This document shows, piece after piece, positions 24,793-33,082 of a stretch of DNA of 64,000 bases (position 1 is the first letter of the stretch; each line of letters opens with the position of its first letter). The stretch lies in the NCBI GenBank assembly GCA_035469245.1, contig DATISA010000213.1, positions 1 through 64,000 on the forward strand, read 5' to 3'. The stretch comes from JAQBQB01 sp035469245 (GTDB lineage Bacteria; Gemmatimonadota; Gemmatimonadetes; Gemmatimonadales; Gemmatimonadaceae). The notes under the pieces are model-generated. The model ran no database searches, had not been told where the DNA came from, and saw only the letters and a list, made by a program, of their open reading frames with translations. Position numbers and translations under genes: made by a program.

Positions 24793-26229
24793 ATGACCCA
24801 CGCCGTGGCAGCCCCAGCGCGTAGCGAATCGGCCGCATCTCAGACCGTCCCGATTGTCATTCTCGGTACGGACTCTTTGCTTGCTGCCGCGCCGGCGACG
24901 CCGGTGCAACTCGCCCACGCGTGCTTGCGCGCCGGATTCGGCAATGTCGTTCCCGCAAGCTGGGGCGACGAGCTCATCGCCGCGGCTGTGCTGCGCCAAC
25001 TACCACGCTTCGGCAATGGGCCCGCGATACAATGCAGTTGTCCGATCGTCGCGCACCGATTGCTCACGACCGGCGGCGACCTGCGTCCCGTGATGCTCGC
25101 GCTCGTGTCACCACCGGTGGCCCTGGCCCGGTACGTTCGGGTGCTGTCACATCCAACGCGCACGCGAATCACTTACGTAGGCGGCTGCCCCGGCGCCAGC
25201 GACGAGTCGATCGACATTCGGATGACTCCCGAAGCACTCATCGCCATGCTGGCCGAGCGGGACATCGCGCTCGAGGAACAGCCTCGCGTATTCGAGTCGA
25301 TCATTCCACCCGACCGCCGCCGTTTCCGGTCGCAGCCGGGCGGCGTGCCGACGGCGGAGCGCCTTTGGACCGATGCGGGCGCTCGCGCACTGGTCGAGGT
25401 AGAGAGCGACGATTTCGTCACGGAGATCGCGCAGCAATTGCTCGCGGGCGCGAACGTGCTCGTCGACGCGTCGGCTCGGCTGGGATGTCTGTGCAGCGGC
25501 GCCGTGCTCGGCGTGCCGCCGCAGCAGGCGCGCGAACTGGTCGTAGCGCTCGAACCACCGCGAGCCGCATCGCCTGTCGTCGATGAACAGGCAGCGATCG
25601 ATCTCGACCTTCCGCTGCCCGCGGCTCCGCGAACGCCGATCGACGTCGCGGCAGTTCCCGGCGCAGCGCCGCCAGCATTGTTTCCTCCTGTGTCGAATGG
25701 GTCAGCGACATCCGGGCCCCGCATCAGTCCCCCGCGCGACCTCCCGCCGACTCCGGAACCCAAGCCGCCACGGCCCCAGACTCCGAGCGCTGCTCGTCCT
25801 GTGGCGGGAAGCATGCCCGTCGCGCGCGATACGGAAGGCCGGACATTACCGCGCGCTTACGTGGCGCGTCGACGCTCGCCGTCTCCACGCGCGGTTCCAG
25901 TTTCCTCATCACGCACCGAGGCGCCGGCTGAGGCAGAGCCGGTCATCGCGGAGCCGCCCATTGTCGACGAACCGACGCGGAGCGTCGCGGCGACGCCTCC
26001 GACAGCGCCTGCCGTCGAAGCGCGCGCTCCCGCGGTGCATCATCCGTCCGCGGTGAAACCCTTGGACGTGCAAGCGGCCGGCGGCCTGCAACTACGTCAC
26101 GTCATCTTCTTGCTCGTCGTGCTGGTGGCGATTGCCATCGGCATCAGCGCCGGCGTCGCACTTTTCGTGAACCGTTCACTCAAAACGCCGCCCGCGTCAG
26201 CCGGCCCGGGAACGAACACGCCTCGTTGA
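24793..26229 (+). CDS. [FeFe]-hydrogenase/Narf-like domain protein with C-terminal membrane anchor
   Basis: The 478-residue protein has a domain resembling the H-domain of [FeFe] hydrogenases and Nar1/Narf proteins. VVPASWGDELIA, CSCPIV (Cys81, Cys83), LALVSPPVALARYVRVL, the VGGCPGASDESID segment (Cys132) with IRMTPEALIAML, a PGGVPTAERLW segment and GCLCSGAV (Cys232, Cys234) line up in order with the L1, L2, GGV and L3 elements. The L2 lysines and the L3 GG are missing, so it is not an active hydrogenase. A proline-rich linker (about 255-435) and a transmembrane helix (about 437-460) follow. A TTG at 24766 is an alternative start. The relationship is by pattern only. Confidence 0.5.
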   Translation: MTHAVAAPARSESAASQTVPIVILGTDSLLAAAPATPVQLAHACLRAGFGNVVPASWGDELIAAAVLRQLPRFGNGPAIQCSCPIVAHRLLTTGGDLRPVMLALVSPPVALARYVRVLSHPTRTRITYVGGCPGASDESIDIRMTPEALIAMLAERDIALEEQPRVFESIIPPDRRRFRSQPGGVPTAERLWTDAGARALVEVESDDFVTEIAQQLLAGANVLVDASARLGCLCSGAVLGVPPQQARELVVALEPPRAASPVVDEQAAIDLDLPLPAAPRTPIDVAAVPGAAPPALFPPVSNGSATSGPRISPPRDLPPTPEPKPPRPQTPSAARPVAGSMPVARDTEGRTLPRAYVARRRSPSPRAVPVSSSRTEAPAEAEPVIAEPPIVDEPTRSVAATPPTAPAVEARAPAVHHPSAVKPLDVQAAGGLQLRHVIFLLVVLVAIAIGISAGVALFVNRSLKTPPASAGPGTNTPR

Positions 26230-26249
26230 CCTCGGGTGTCGAGCGCGAC

Positions 26250-28346
26250 TCACGATCCGTGCAGTGCCGCGCGCGCGACGGTCAGCGCTTGCACCGCCTG
26301 ATCGAAGTGATGTGTCAGATCCTCGATCTCGCCCCGCGTCAACGCTTCGTTGCCTGCGCGAATCGCTTCGTTGACGGACGGCAGCGCCATGTTCGCGTAG
26401 CCGTTGTTCTCGTCCGCCACGTAGATGAGGTTCCTGAACCATGGCCGCGTGCGAAGCCCTTCCGGCCTCGTGAACGCTCGCTCGACTTGCATCAACGCCT
26501 GATTTGTCCGCGCCAAAGCGCCCGTATTGACGGTGCCGGCGAGCGCGGAGTCCCGCGCCGCGGCGAACGCGGCAGCTTCATGCTCGAGGCGATCGATCGC
26601 CCCTTGCAGCGCCGTCGTCGAGATGCTCCAGTGATGGTCGGCGATCGCGCGCTCGACCGGCGCGACGTAGCGGCGCATCGTGCGCGCGAATTCCGCGTAG
26701 TCGTACGGAAGAATGTCGGCGTTGGCGACGCGGAGGACCATTGCCGTCGCGATCCGCGCCGCGGTGGCATGATAGGCGAAGCTGGAATCGCCGAACTTCG
26801 ACATCCAGGCAAAGCTGTCGTATTGCGAGTGGTACACGCCTCCTGCGCCGCCAAAGCCCCATTCGGCGATCGGGATGCCGAGATGGTTGTAGAACCCGGC
26901 AAAGTCGGACCCGCCACCGGGATCGCCCATTGGCGGCTCAGCGCTGTCCGCGACGGCGCTCGCGCGCCGCCACTCGGCATACACGCTTCCTTTGCCGTTG
27001 GGATCCGGCACCAGCCGCGCAATGTCGCGTAGCGTCGGACGCAAAGCCGGCGACCCGCCTCCGCCGAACCGCGTACCCTGCGCGGCGACGTCCTGATTCA
27101 GGTAGGCGACGGCGCCGCGACGCAGCCGAAGCGAATCCTCTTCGACGAATTCGGTCGAGCCGATGAGGCCCCACTCTTCGGCATCCCACGTCGCGAATAT
27201 GATGGTCCGCTTCGGCCGTGCGCCGTTCTTCACCTCCTCCGCGACGGCGCGCGCGGCCTCGAGCACGCTGACAGTGCCGCTCACATTGTCGGCCGCGCCC
27301 GGGCCCCACCCGTCACGGTGCCCACCGACGATCACCAGCTCGTCGGGGAATTCGCTGCCACGAATCACGCCGAATGTGTCGTAGATCGGCTTGAGCGGCC
27401 GTGTGGCTCGATCATCCGTCACGCTCACTCGCGCTCTCACCGGCCCGGGGCCAACGTGGTAATGAAACGACAAGCCGCCTTGCCAGCCGCGCGGCGCGTT
27501 CGCGCCGCGAACGAAACGCAGCAACTCCGCCGCATTTCCATAGCTGATCGGCACGACGGGAATGTGCGGGATCTCCATCTTGTCGGGCGCGAGTCGCGGC
27601 ACGCCGGCCGTGCTGCCATAGCCGGGCGTGGACGGATCGCCGTCCACATTCAGAATGCTCCCGCGCTGCACGCCAGCGCTGTTTCGCATCGGACCTTCAG
27701 GGTACACGTCTCCGACCACGAATCCGTCGTCCTGCGGATCACTGTAGATCAGCAGTCCGATTGCGCCGTGCTTTTCCGCCTCGCGCGCCTTGATTCCGCG
27801 GAACGATCGTCCGTACCGCGCGATCGCGATCCGGCCTTTCACCGACACGCCCATCGAATCGAGCTGGGCGTAGTCTTCGATCAGGCCATAGTTCACGTAT
27901 ACGACCTCACCGGTCGCGTTTCCTTGCCCGCTGTAGCCGTTGACGGTCGGGTACTGTGGCAGGCTCGAAGTTGGATCACCCGGTACGGGCGGCTCAGCCA
28001 GTTTCAGCTCCTGAGGCTGCGGCGACAACCGCGCCACATGCACCGACGTCGGATGCGGCATCCAAACGTCGTACGCGCGCACCTCGGTCTCGAGCCCCCA
28101 CCGCTTCAATTGCCCGATCACGTAGTCGCGCGTGCGCGCCTGGGCCGGAGTTCCCGACACATGCGCCTCGCGCGACAGCTGCTTCGAGTGCGCCGCCGCG
28201 GCGATCGGCGACGGTCGCGCTATCGCGCTTGCCTCGACACGCCGCTCATTCGCGCTGTTCGCGGCGCTGTACCCGATGATCGGCTGCTGCGAGCGAGCGG
28301 CGGCAGCGGTCGACATGCATACCGCAACGACAATGTGAATCCGCAC
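26250..28346 (-). CDS. M28 family metallopeptidase (glutamate carboxypeptidase II-like)
   Basis: The 698-residue exported protein has a signal peptide (VRIHIVVAVCMSTAAAA), an M28 zinc peptidase domain with a PA domain inserted (about 130-290), and a C-terminal transferrin-receptor-like helical dimerisation domain. Zinc ligands appear in GGHRDGWGPGAADN (His, bridging Asp), DAEEWG (Glu-Glu), a LNQDVA Asp and VYHSQYDSF (His). This is the architecture of GCPII/PSMA dipeptidases. The GTG at 28346 has GGGGA six bases upstream; TATAGT lies just before an earlier ATG at 28370, which reads as the -10. It likely acts in the periplasm on peptides. Confidence 0.9.
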   Translation of the reverse strand: MRIHIVVAVCMSTAAAARSQQPIIGYSAANSANERRVEASAIARPSPIAAAAHSKQLSREAHVSGTPAQARTRDYVIGQLKRWGLETEVRAYDVWMPHPTSVHVARLSPQPQELKLAEPPVPGDPTSSLPQYPTVNGYSGQGNATGEVVYVNYGLIEDYAQLDSMGVSVKGRIAIARYGRSFRGIKAREAEKHGAIGLLIYSDPQDDGFVVGDVYPEGPMRNSAGVQRGSILNVDGDPSTPGYGSTAGVPRLAPDKMEIPHIPVVPISYGNAAELLRFVRGANAPRGWQGGLSFHYHVGPGPVRARVSVTDDRATRPLKPIYDTFGVIRGSEFPDELVIVGGHRDGWGPGAADNVSGTVSVLEAARAVAEEVKNGARPKRTIIFATWDAEEWGLIGSTEFVEEDSLRLRRGAVAYLNQDVAAQGTRFGGGGSPALRPTLRDIARLVPDPNGKGSVYAEWRRASAVADSAEPPMGDPGGGSDFAGFYNHLGIPIAEWGFGGAGGVYHSQYDSFAWMSKFGDSSFAYHATAARIATAMVLRVANADILPYDYAEFARTMRRYVAPVERAIADHHWSISTTALQGAIDRLEHEAAAFAAARDSALAGTVNTGALARTNQALMQVERAFTRPEGLRTRPWFRNLIYVADENNGYANMALPSVNEAIRAGNEALTRGEIEDLTHHFDQAVQALTVARAALHGS

Positions 28347-28398
28347 GTGGTGTCCCCGAGAGAAGTGCATCAAACTATACGCGGTGTTGCTCTCTGGC

Positions 28399-29013
28399 TC
28401 AGTCCTGTTGCTCGAGCGCGTTACGAATGGCGGAGCGAAGCCGCTCCTCGCGTCCGGGCCCGGTGCCGACCGCCTTCGCGATCATTCCGAATTGTTTCAG
28501 CATCTCGCCTTCGACGAAGCTCGAGGCGTCTTTCACCCCCAACCCGTCGATCGCCCGTTCGGCGAGCGCGCGCAACAGCGTTCGCGTCTCGATGTCGAGC
28601 GCGTCGAGCGACGGCGGCGCGGCGGGTAACGTTTCCGCGCCGCGACCACCTTTGCGGCGCGCCGATTCCCACAGCGCCGCTACCGGCGCCAGCTTCACGA
28701 TGAACGAGCCTGGCGTATGCTCCTGATGGCCGCTCACCACCCCGCGCCGGCGAAGCACATGCAGCAGTCGAAGCACGGCTTCGCGAACCACCGAGACTCC
28801 GCCCTCACTCTGGTTTCCGCGGCCGGTGATGATCAGCACTTCAGCCGCGCGGTCGACTTGCTGCTGTCGGAGCCATGATTCCGCCCGCGCCACGGCAGCG
28901 TCGGCCGAGGGCAGCGATTCACGAAGATTCAGTGTGCGCTGTGTGCCAAACCGGACCTCGTCGAGCGCATTGCGCAGCCCGTTCAGCCCGATGCGGCGTC
29001 GCGGATGCTTCAT
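28399..29013 (-). CDS. Smr-domain protein
   Basis: A 204-residue protein with a Smr (small MutS-related) domain at about residues 25-110, containing LNLRESLPSADAAVARAESWL and the TGRGNQSEGG loop, which matches the family TGxG signature. Smr domains are nicking nucleases found in MutS2 or standing alone. The first motif normally reads LDLHG; here it reads LNLRE, so catalytic competence is uncertain. The C-terminal half is helical. The ATG at 29013 has TAGATT at 29026-29021, seven bases upstream, and no Shine-Dalgarno. It lies 55 bases downstream of argA on the same strand. Confidence 0.75.
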   Translation of the reverse strand: MKHPRRRIGLNGLRNALDEVRFGTQRTLNLRESLPSADAAVARAESWLRQQQVDRAAEVLIITGRGNQSEGGVSVVREAVLRLLHVLRRRGVVSGHQEHTPGSFIVKLAPVAALWESARRKGGRGAETLPAAPPSLDALDIETRTLLRALAERAIDGLGVKDASSFVEGEMLKQFGMIAKAVGTGPGREERLRSAIRNALEQQD

Positions 29014-29068
29014 GCCGCTGAATCTACCCGCGGATCGGCGGCGCGCTGCGGCCGCTCGCGCCCGACCG

Positions 29069-29560
29069 TCACGCAGCCGCGCGGGCCTCGGCGCGGAGAT
29101 TCTTGGCAAAGCAGATCTCGGAGCAGGCAAACCGTCGAATGCACCCGAGGCAGTCGCGGCGGATCTTCTCCGGGTACCGCGCACGGTCGACGCGCTCATA
29201 CCCGATTGCGGCAAAGAACCGCGGCTGCAGGGTCAACGCGAACACGTCGTAGATGTCGCGCTTGCAGGCCAGCGCTTCCACCGCGGCGACGATGGCACGT
29301 CCGACGCCGCATCCGTGGGCGTCGCGCGACACGGCGATAGCCGCAATCTCCGCGACCGATGGCGAGTACTCCTTGAGCGCACCGCACGCGACAATCCGTC
29401 CGCGCGCGTCGACGGCGACGACGTAGTCGTCGATCGTCAGTTCGATGCTCTCCGGAGTTCGGCGCAGCATCAGCGCCTCGTCGGCAAAACCGGCGATCAG
29501 GTCGGCGACGGCCCGCGCATCCTCGGGACGCGCTCTGCGAATCACCACGTTCGCGGTCAC
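29069..29560 (-). CDS. argA: GNAT N-acetylglutamate synthase (short ArgA type)
   Basis: A 163-residue GNAT acetyltransferase that starts with GTG overlapping the argD stop (TAGTG). It makes N-acetylglutamate, the first arginine intermediate. The acetyl-CoA loop is VSRDAHGCGVGRAIV (about 80-94). The C-terminus RRDCLGCIRRFACSEICF has four cysteines and resembles the short ArgA of Mycobacterium (Rv2747 type), where a similar segment occurs. Being the last gene of argCBDA supports the assignment over a generic acetyltransferase. The cysteine cluster may bind a metal or Fe-S cluster; that part is inference. Confidence 0.85.
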   Translation of the reverse strand: MTANVVIRRARPEDARAVADLIAGFADEALMLRRTPESIELTIDDYVVAVDARGRIVACGALKEYSPSVAEIAAIAVSRDAHGCGVGRAIVAAVEALACKRDIYDVFALTLQPRFFAAIGYERVDRARYPEKIRRDCLGCIRRFACSEICFAKNLRAEARAAA

Positions 29561-30732
29561 TACAGGATCTCGTCGAGAATCCTCAGGCCGGCGGCCAGGT
29601 CGTCGCGTGAGGCCACGAGCGGCGGGAGGATTCGAACCGTGTACTCGCCGGCCGAGCAGACGAGCAACCCGGCGGACAATGCCTCGTTCACGACATGGGA
29701 GGCTGTCCCCATGACGTCGATTCCCCACATGTACCCGAGTCCGCGCACCGCACGAATGCGTCCCGTGCGTGCGGCCAGTTCGTTCAGTTGCGCGCCGAAC
29801 CATGCGCCATTTCGCGCGACGCTGCCCAGCAGCGCGGGATCCGACAACCGCTCGAGCACGTAGTTCGCCACCGTCGCGAGAAACGGCCCGCCACCGAACG
29901 TCGTACCGTGATCGCCGGGTTTGATCGTCGACGCGATCGCCTCGGTCATGAGCACGGCACCCATCGGCAGGCCGCCTGCGATCGGTTTGGCGAGCGTCAG
30001 GATGTCCGGCTCGATTCCGAACTGTTCGTACGCGAACAAGGTCCCGGTGCGGCCGAGTCCACACTGGATCTCGTCGAGAATGAGTGCCACGTCTCGCTCG
30101 CGCGTGAGTGCGCGGAGCTCTCTGACAAAGCCCGCGTCGAGCACTCGCACGCCGCCTTCACCCTGAATCGGCTCGAGAATGACCGCGGCAGTCGTCTCGG
30201 CGTCCAGCGCCACCGCCAGATCCTCGATGTCCCGCTCGACGATGAAGATTCCCGGCGCCAGTGGTCGGAACGGCGCGCGGTACGAAGGGCGGTCCGTGGC
30301 CGCGAGCGTACCGAAAAGCCGCCCGTGAAACGATCCGCGCAGGGCGACGATTTCGTGCTTCGTCTCGTGCAGCGATCGTCCCCAACGACGCGCGAACTTG
30401 AAGGCTGCTTCGTTCGCCTCGCCACCGGAGTTGCAGAAGAAGACCTTGGACGCGAACGACTGCTCCACCAACGCCGCGGCCAGCCGCTCACCTGGCTCGG
30501 CCGAGTAGAGGTTGGAGACGTGAATGAGACCTTCGGCCGCTTGCTGCATCACGGCGCGCAGTCCCGGATCGCCATAGCCGAGCGCGTTCACCGCGATTCC
30601 GCTCACGAAGTCCAGATACCGATTGCCATCCGCGTCGATGAGATGCACCCCGTCGCCGGCGACGAACGAGACTGGCGCGCGTTTGTAATTGCCAAGGAGA
30701 GCGTCGGTCGTCGGCGCAACAGAGATCGTCAT
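29560..30732 (-). CDS. argD: Acetylornithine aminotransferase
   Basis: A 390-residue class III PLP aminotransferase that interconverts N-acetylglutamate semialdehyde and N2-acetylornithine. The PLP lysine is in LTLAKPIAGGLPMGA, the GGEANEAAFKFAR motif binds phosphate, and the DEIQCGLGRTG signature is intact. The start overlaps the argB stop by four bases (ATGA) and the stop overlaps argA, so the unit argCBDA is translationally coupled. Length is normal. Confidence 0.95.
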   Translation of the reverse strand: MTISVAPTTDALLGNYKRAPVSFVAGDGVHLIDADGNRYLDFVSGIAVNALGYGDPGLRAVMQQAAEGLIHVSNLYSAEPGERLAAALVEQSFASKVFFCNSGGEANEAAFKFARRWGRSLHETKHEIVALRGSFHGRLFGTLAATDRPSYRAPFRPLAPGIFIVERDIEDLAVALDAETTAAVILEPIQGEGGVRVLDAGFVRELRALTRERDVALILDEIQCGLGRTGTLFAYEQFGIEPDILTLAKPIAGGLPMGAVLMTEAIASTIKPGDHGTTFGGGPFLATVANYVLERLSDPALLGSVARNGAWFGAQLNELAARTGRIRAVRGLGYMWGIDVMGTASHVVNEALSAGLLVCSAGEYTVRILPPLVASRDDLAAGLRILDEIL

Positions 30733-31493
30733 GACAAGTCTCCAAAGTTCTGAATGGATGTCCCGCGGTTGGAGTCGCCGATCGCCGCGACGTCCGAAAT
30801 ACGAACTCTCGGTACGCCACCCTCGATTGCCCTGAGCGCGGCCTGCAGTTTGGCGTGCATACCACCGACGGCGACGCCGTCAGCGAGCAGTCGGCGTGCT
30901 TCAATCGCCGTCAGCCGCGGCACGACGCGCCCCTCACTGAGAACCCCTTCCACGTCGGCAACGAGCAGCAGCTCGGCCGCGCCAAGGGCACTGGCGATTG
31001 CGGCCGCGGCATCGTCTCCATTGACGTTCAGGGCGCCACCCAGCTCGCCGCTGCCGTCACGGCTCACGGGCGAAATCACCGGCAGGTATCCGCCGGACAG
31101 CAGGTGGCGCAGGAACGCGACGTTCACTCGCCCCGGCACGCCCACATGTCCGAGACGCGAGGCATCCATTGGCGTCGCGGCAATGAGCGCGGCATCCTCA
31201 CCCGAAAGGCCGACGGCGTCGACGCCACTGGCGACGAGGCTCGATACGAGGCGCTTATTCGCGCTGCCCGACAGCGCCATTCGGACGAGATCGACATCCT
31301 CCGCCGTCGTGACGCGGCGTCCGTCGACGAAGGTGGTGGTAACGCCGAACGCCTGTTGCAGCGCCGAAACCTCATCGCCGCCGCCGTGCACGAGCACGAC
31401 GCCGCCATTCGCACGGTCCCAGCCCGCCGCGACCGCCGCTGGAAGCGCCGGGTCGGACTGCGGTCGGCCTCCGACTTTGATGACGCGCGTCAT
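30729..31493 (-). CDS. argB: N-acetylglutamate kinase
   Basis: A 254-residue amino-acid kinase: MTRVIKVGGRPQSD with the KxGG ATP lysine, VLVHGGGDEVSALQQAFGV for N-acetylglutamate, the GYLPVISPVSRD strand, LNVNGDDAAAAIASALGA and AVGGMHAKLQAAL for nucleotide. It phosphorylates N-acetylglutamate. It is shorter than arginine-feedback-inhibited ArgB enzymes, which carry an N-terminal helix, so feedback control is not expected. It overlaps argC by ATGA. Confidence 0.95.
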   Translation of the reverse strand: MTRVIKVGGRPQSDPALPAAVAAGWDRANGGVVLVHGGGDEVSALQQAFGVTTTFVDGRRVTTAEDVDLVRMALSGSANKRLVSSLVASGVDAVGLSGEDAALIAATPMDASRLGHVGVPGRVNVAFLRHLLSGGYLPVISPVSRDGSGELGGALNVNGDDAAAAIASALGAAELLLVADVEGVLSEGRVVPRLTAIEARRLLADGVAVGGMHAKLQAALRAIEGGVPRVRISDVAAIGDSNRGTSIQNFGDLS

Positions 31494-32449
31494 GCCGGCA
31501 GCCCCGCGGTCTCTTCCAAGCCGAGCATGAGGTTGGCGTTCTGCACCGCCTGGCCGGCAGCCCCCTTGAGGAGGTTGTCGATCGCCGACGTCACGAGGAG
31601 CGTCGGCGTGCGTGTGCCGGCTACCGGAGTCGCCGAGATTCGGACCACGTTCCGTCCGACGACGTCGTGCAGGCTCGGCGTCTCGGTCGTGACCTCGATG
31701 AAGGGCTCGCCGGCGTACGCTTCGCGCCATGCCTCGAGCGCATCCGCGATCGGCGCCGCCAGCGGAACAGTGATCGTCGATAGGATGCCCCGCGCGACGG
31801 GCAGCAGATGCGGCGTGAACACGAGGTCTGCGTCCACGTCCCAGGCAGCCAGCGTTGCGCTCATCTCCTTCAAGTGGCGATGGCTGTTGCCGATCCCATA
31901 GGCGCGGAAATCTTCCGTCACTTCGGCGAACAGGTACTCGCGCTTGGGAGCGTTCCCAGCCCCGGTGACGCCGCTCGCTGAATTCGCGATGATCGAAGCG
32001 CCCGTCGCGATGAGGCCACGAACTGCGAGCGGGGCAAGGGCGACGAGGATCGACGTGGGATAGCAGCCGGGATTTGCGACGAGCGACGAGCCGCGAACGA
32101 CCTGGCGATTGAGTTCGGTGAGTCCGTACGCAATTCCGTCGCACCCGTTGCCAGGGCGCAGGTCAGCCGATAGATCAACAGCTCGCGCGCCGGCCTCGCG
32201 GGCGCGCACCACCCAATCTTTCGAGGCGCCGTGCGGCAGCGCGCTGAAGACGAGCTCGACATCTTGCAGTCGCGCGTCTTCGGCCGCCCCGAAGCGGAGC
32301 TCACGGCCCCCGATGCGCGCAACCGCGCCACGCTGGTCGTTTGCAGTCGCAAACGCCAGCTCGAGCGCTGGATGCTGCCAAATGAGGCGACAGAGCTCGC
32401 GGCCGGCGTACCCACTCGCGCCGAGAACTCCAACTGGAATCTTATTCAC
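31490..32449 (-). CDS. argC: N-acetyl-gamma-glutamyl-phosphate reductase
   Basis: A 319-residue NADPH-dependent reductase. GVLGASGYAGRELCRL is the dinucleotide loop and VANPGCYPTS carries the active-site cysteine. The start was chosen as GTG at 32449 because a promoter (-35 TTGACT, -10 TATGCA, 17 apart) ends six bases upstream and predicts a leaderless transcript. An ATG at 32470 would make the ARG box code MHYYAF and would lie upstream of the predicted start site. First gene of argCBDA. Confidence 0.93.
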   Translation of the reverse strand: MNKIPVGVLGASGYAGRELCRLIWQHPALELAFATANDQRGAVARIGGRELRFGAAEDARLQDVELVFSALPHGASKDWVVRAREAGARAVDLSADLRPGNGCDGIAYGLTELNRQVVRGSSLVANPGCYPTSILVALAPLAVRGLIATGASIIANSASGVTGAGNAPKREYLFAEVTEDFRAYGIGNSHRHLKEMSATLAAWDVDADLVFTPHLLPVARGILSTITVPLAAPIADALEAWREAYAGEPFIEVTTETPSLHDVVGRNVVRISATPVAGTRTPTLLVTSAIDNLLKGAAGQAVQNANLMLGLEETAGLPA

Positions 32450-32455
32450 AGCGAA

Positions 32456-32484
32456 TGCATAATAATGCATGATTCCCAAGTCAA
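32456..32484 (-). promoter_or_regulatory. argC promoter with ARG-box palindrome
   Basis: TTGACT (minus 32484-32479) and TATGCA (32461-32456) are 17 bases apart, with the argC GTG seven bases beyond. TGCAT-AATA-ATGCA (32456-32469) is a perfect palindrome with the same geometry as the E. coli ARG box core (TGAAT-N4-ATTCA), and it overlaps the -10. ArgR is encoded divergently 66 bases away. TATTAT nearby is an alternative -10. Confidence 0.65.
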
Positions 32485-32534
32485 TGCTTTCACGCGCGAA
32501 AACAACGACTGTCGCGACCCGGCGGCGAGGCTGA

Positions 32535-32993
32535 ATGGCCAGCAAGGGTGATCGACAGCAGGCTATCGTTCGCCTGATAGGGAGCAGCCAGATCTCGAGT
32601 CAAGAGGACTTGAAGCGGCTGCTGGCGGCCGAGGGCTTTGTTGTCACTCAGGCGACACTGTCGCGAGACTTGCGCGATCTTGGTGTTGTGCGCGCGCCCG
32701 GCGGCAATGGCGCGCGCTACCTCCTGCCCGAGATGGTGTCTGACGAAGCTAAACCATCGCTGGAGATTCTCTTACCTCAGCTCTTCTCACGTATCGATGG
32801 AGTGTCGGAGCTGATCGTTCTTCACACCCTGCCGAGCGGTGCCCAGCCGATCGCAGAGGCTGTGGACGCACAGGGTTGGCCAGAGATTATGGGGACCCTG
32901 GCTGGCGAGAATACGATCCTGATCGTTTGCCGCTCGATGGAGGCGCGGTTGTCGCTCACGGAGCGACTCCTCGAGTTGGCGAACGTTCGGTGA
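32535..32993 (+). CDS. argR: Arginine repressor
   Basis: A 152-residue ArgR: N-terminal winged helix (about residues 3-65, QAIVRLIGSSQISSQEDLKRLL then VTQATLSRDLRDLGVVR) and C-terminal arginine-binding, hexamerisation domain (about 78-152; SGAQPIAEAVDAQGWPEIMGTLAGENTILIV). With arginine bound it represses biosynthetic genes. It is divergent from argC with the palindrome between them and precedes argG by 89 bases, which contain another palindromic site. ATG at 32535 has GCGAGG upstream. Confidence 0.95.
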   Translation: MASKGDRQQAIVRLIGSSQISSQEDLKRLLAAEGFVVTQATLSRDLRDLGVVRAPGGNGARYLLPEMVSDEAKPSLEILLPQLFSRIDGVSELIVLHTLPSGAQPIAEAVDAQGWPEIMGTLAGENTILIVCRSMEARLSLTERLLELANVR

Positions 32994-33013
32994 ATCGGGC
33001 TTGATTTCGGGCA

Positions 33014-33070
33014 TTGACCGGCGGGATCGAATCGACTAAATATGCAATTGTTCTGCATAACTTTGCATAT
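33014..33070 (+). promoter_or_regulatory. argG promoter with ARG-box-like operators
   Basis: TTGACC (33014-33019) and TAAATA (33037-33042) are 17 bases apart. Just downstream are TATGCA (33041-33046), TGCATA (33054-33059) and TGCATAT (33064-33070). TGCAT-AACT-TTGCA (33054-33067) is nearly the palindrome found before argC, and the TATGCA/TGCATA pair forms a second inverted repeat. The sites cover the predicted start of transcription, as expected for repression by ArgR. Confidence 0.65.
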
Positions 33071-33082
33071 TGAGGAGCGCCC

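Noticed and set aside
29625..29642. GGATTCGAACC, a tRNA T-loop-like sequence
   Set aside because: It lies inside argD coding sequence in a conserved part of the protein, and no acceptor or anticodon stems can be formed around it.
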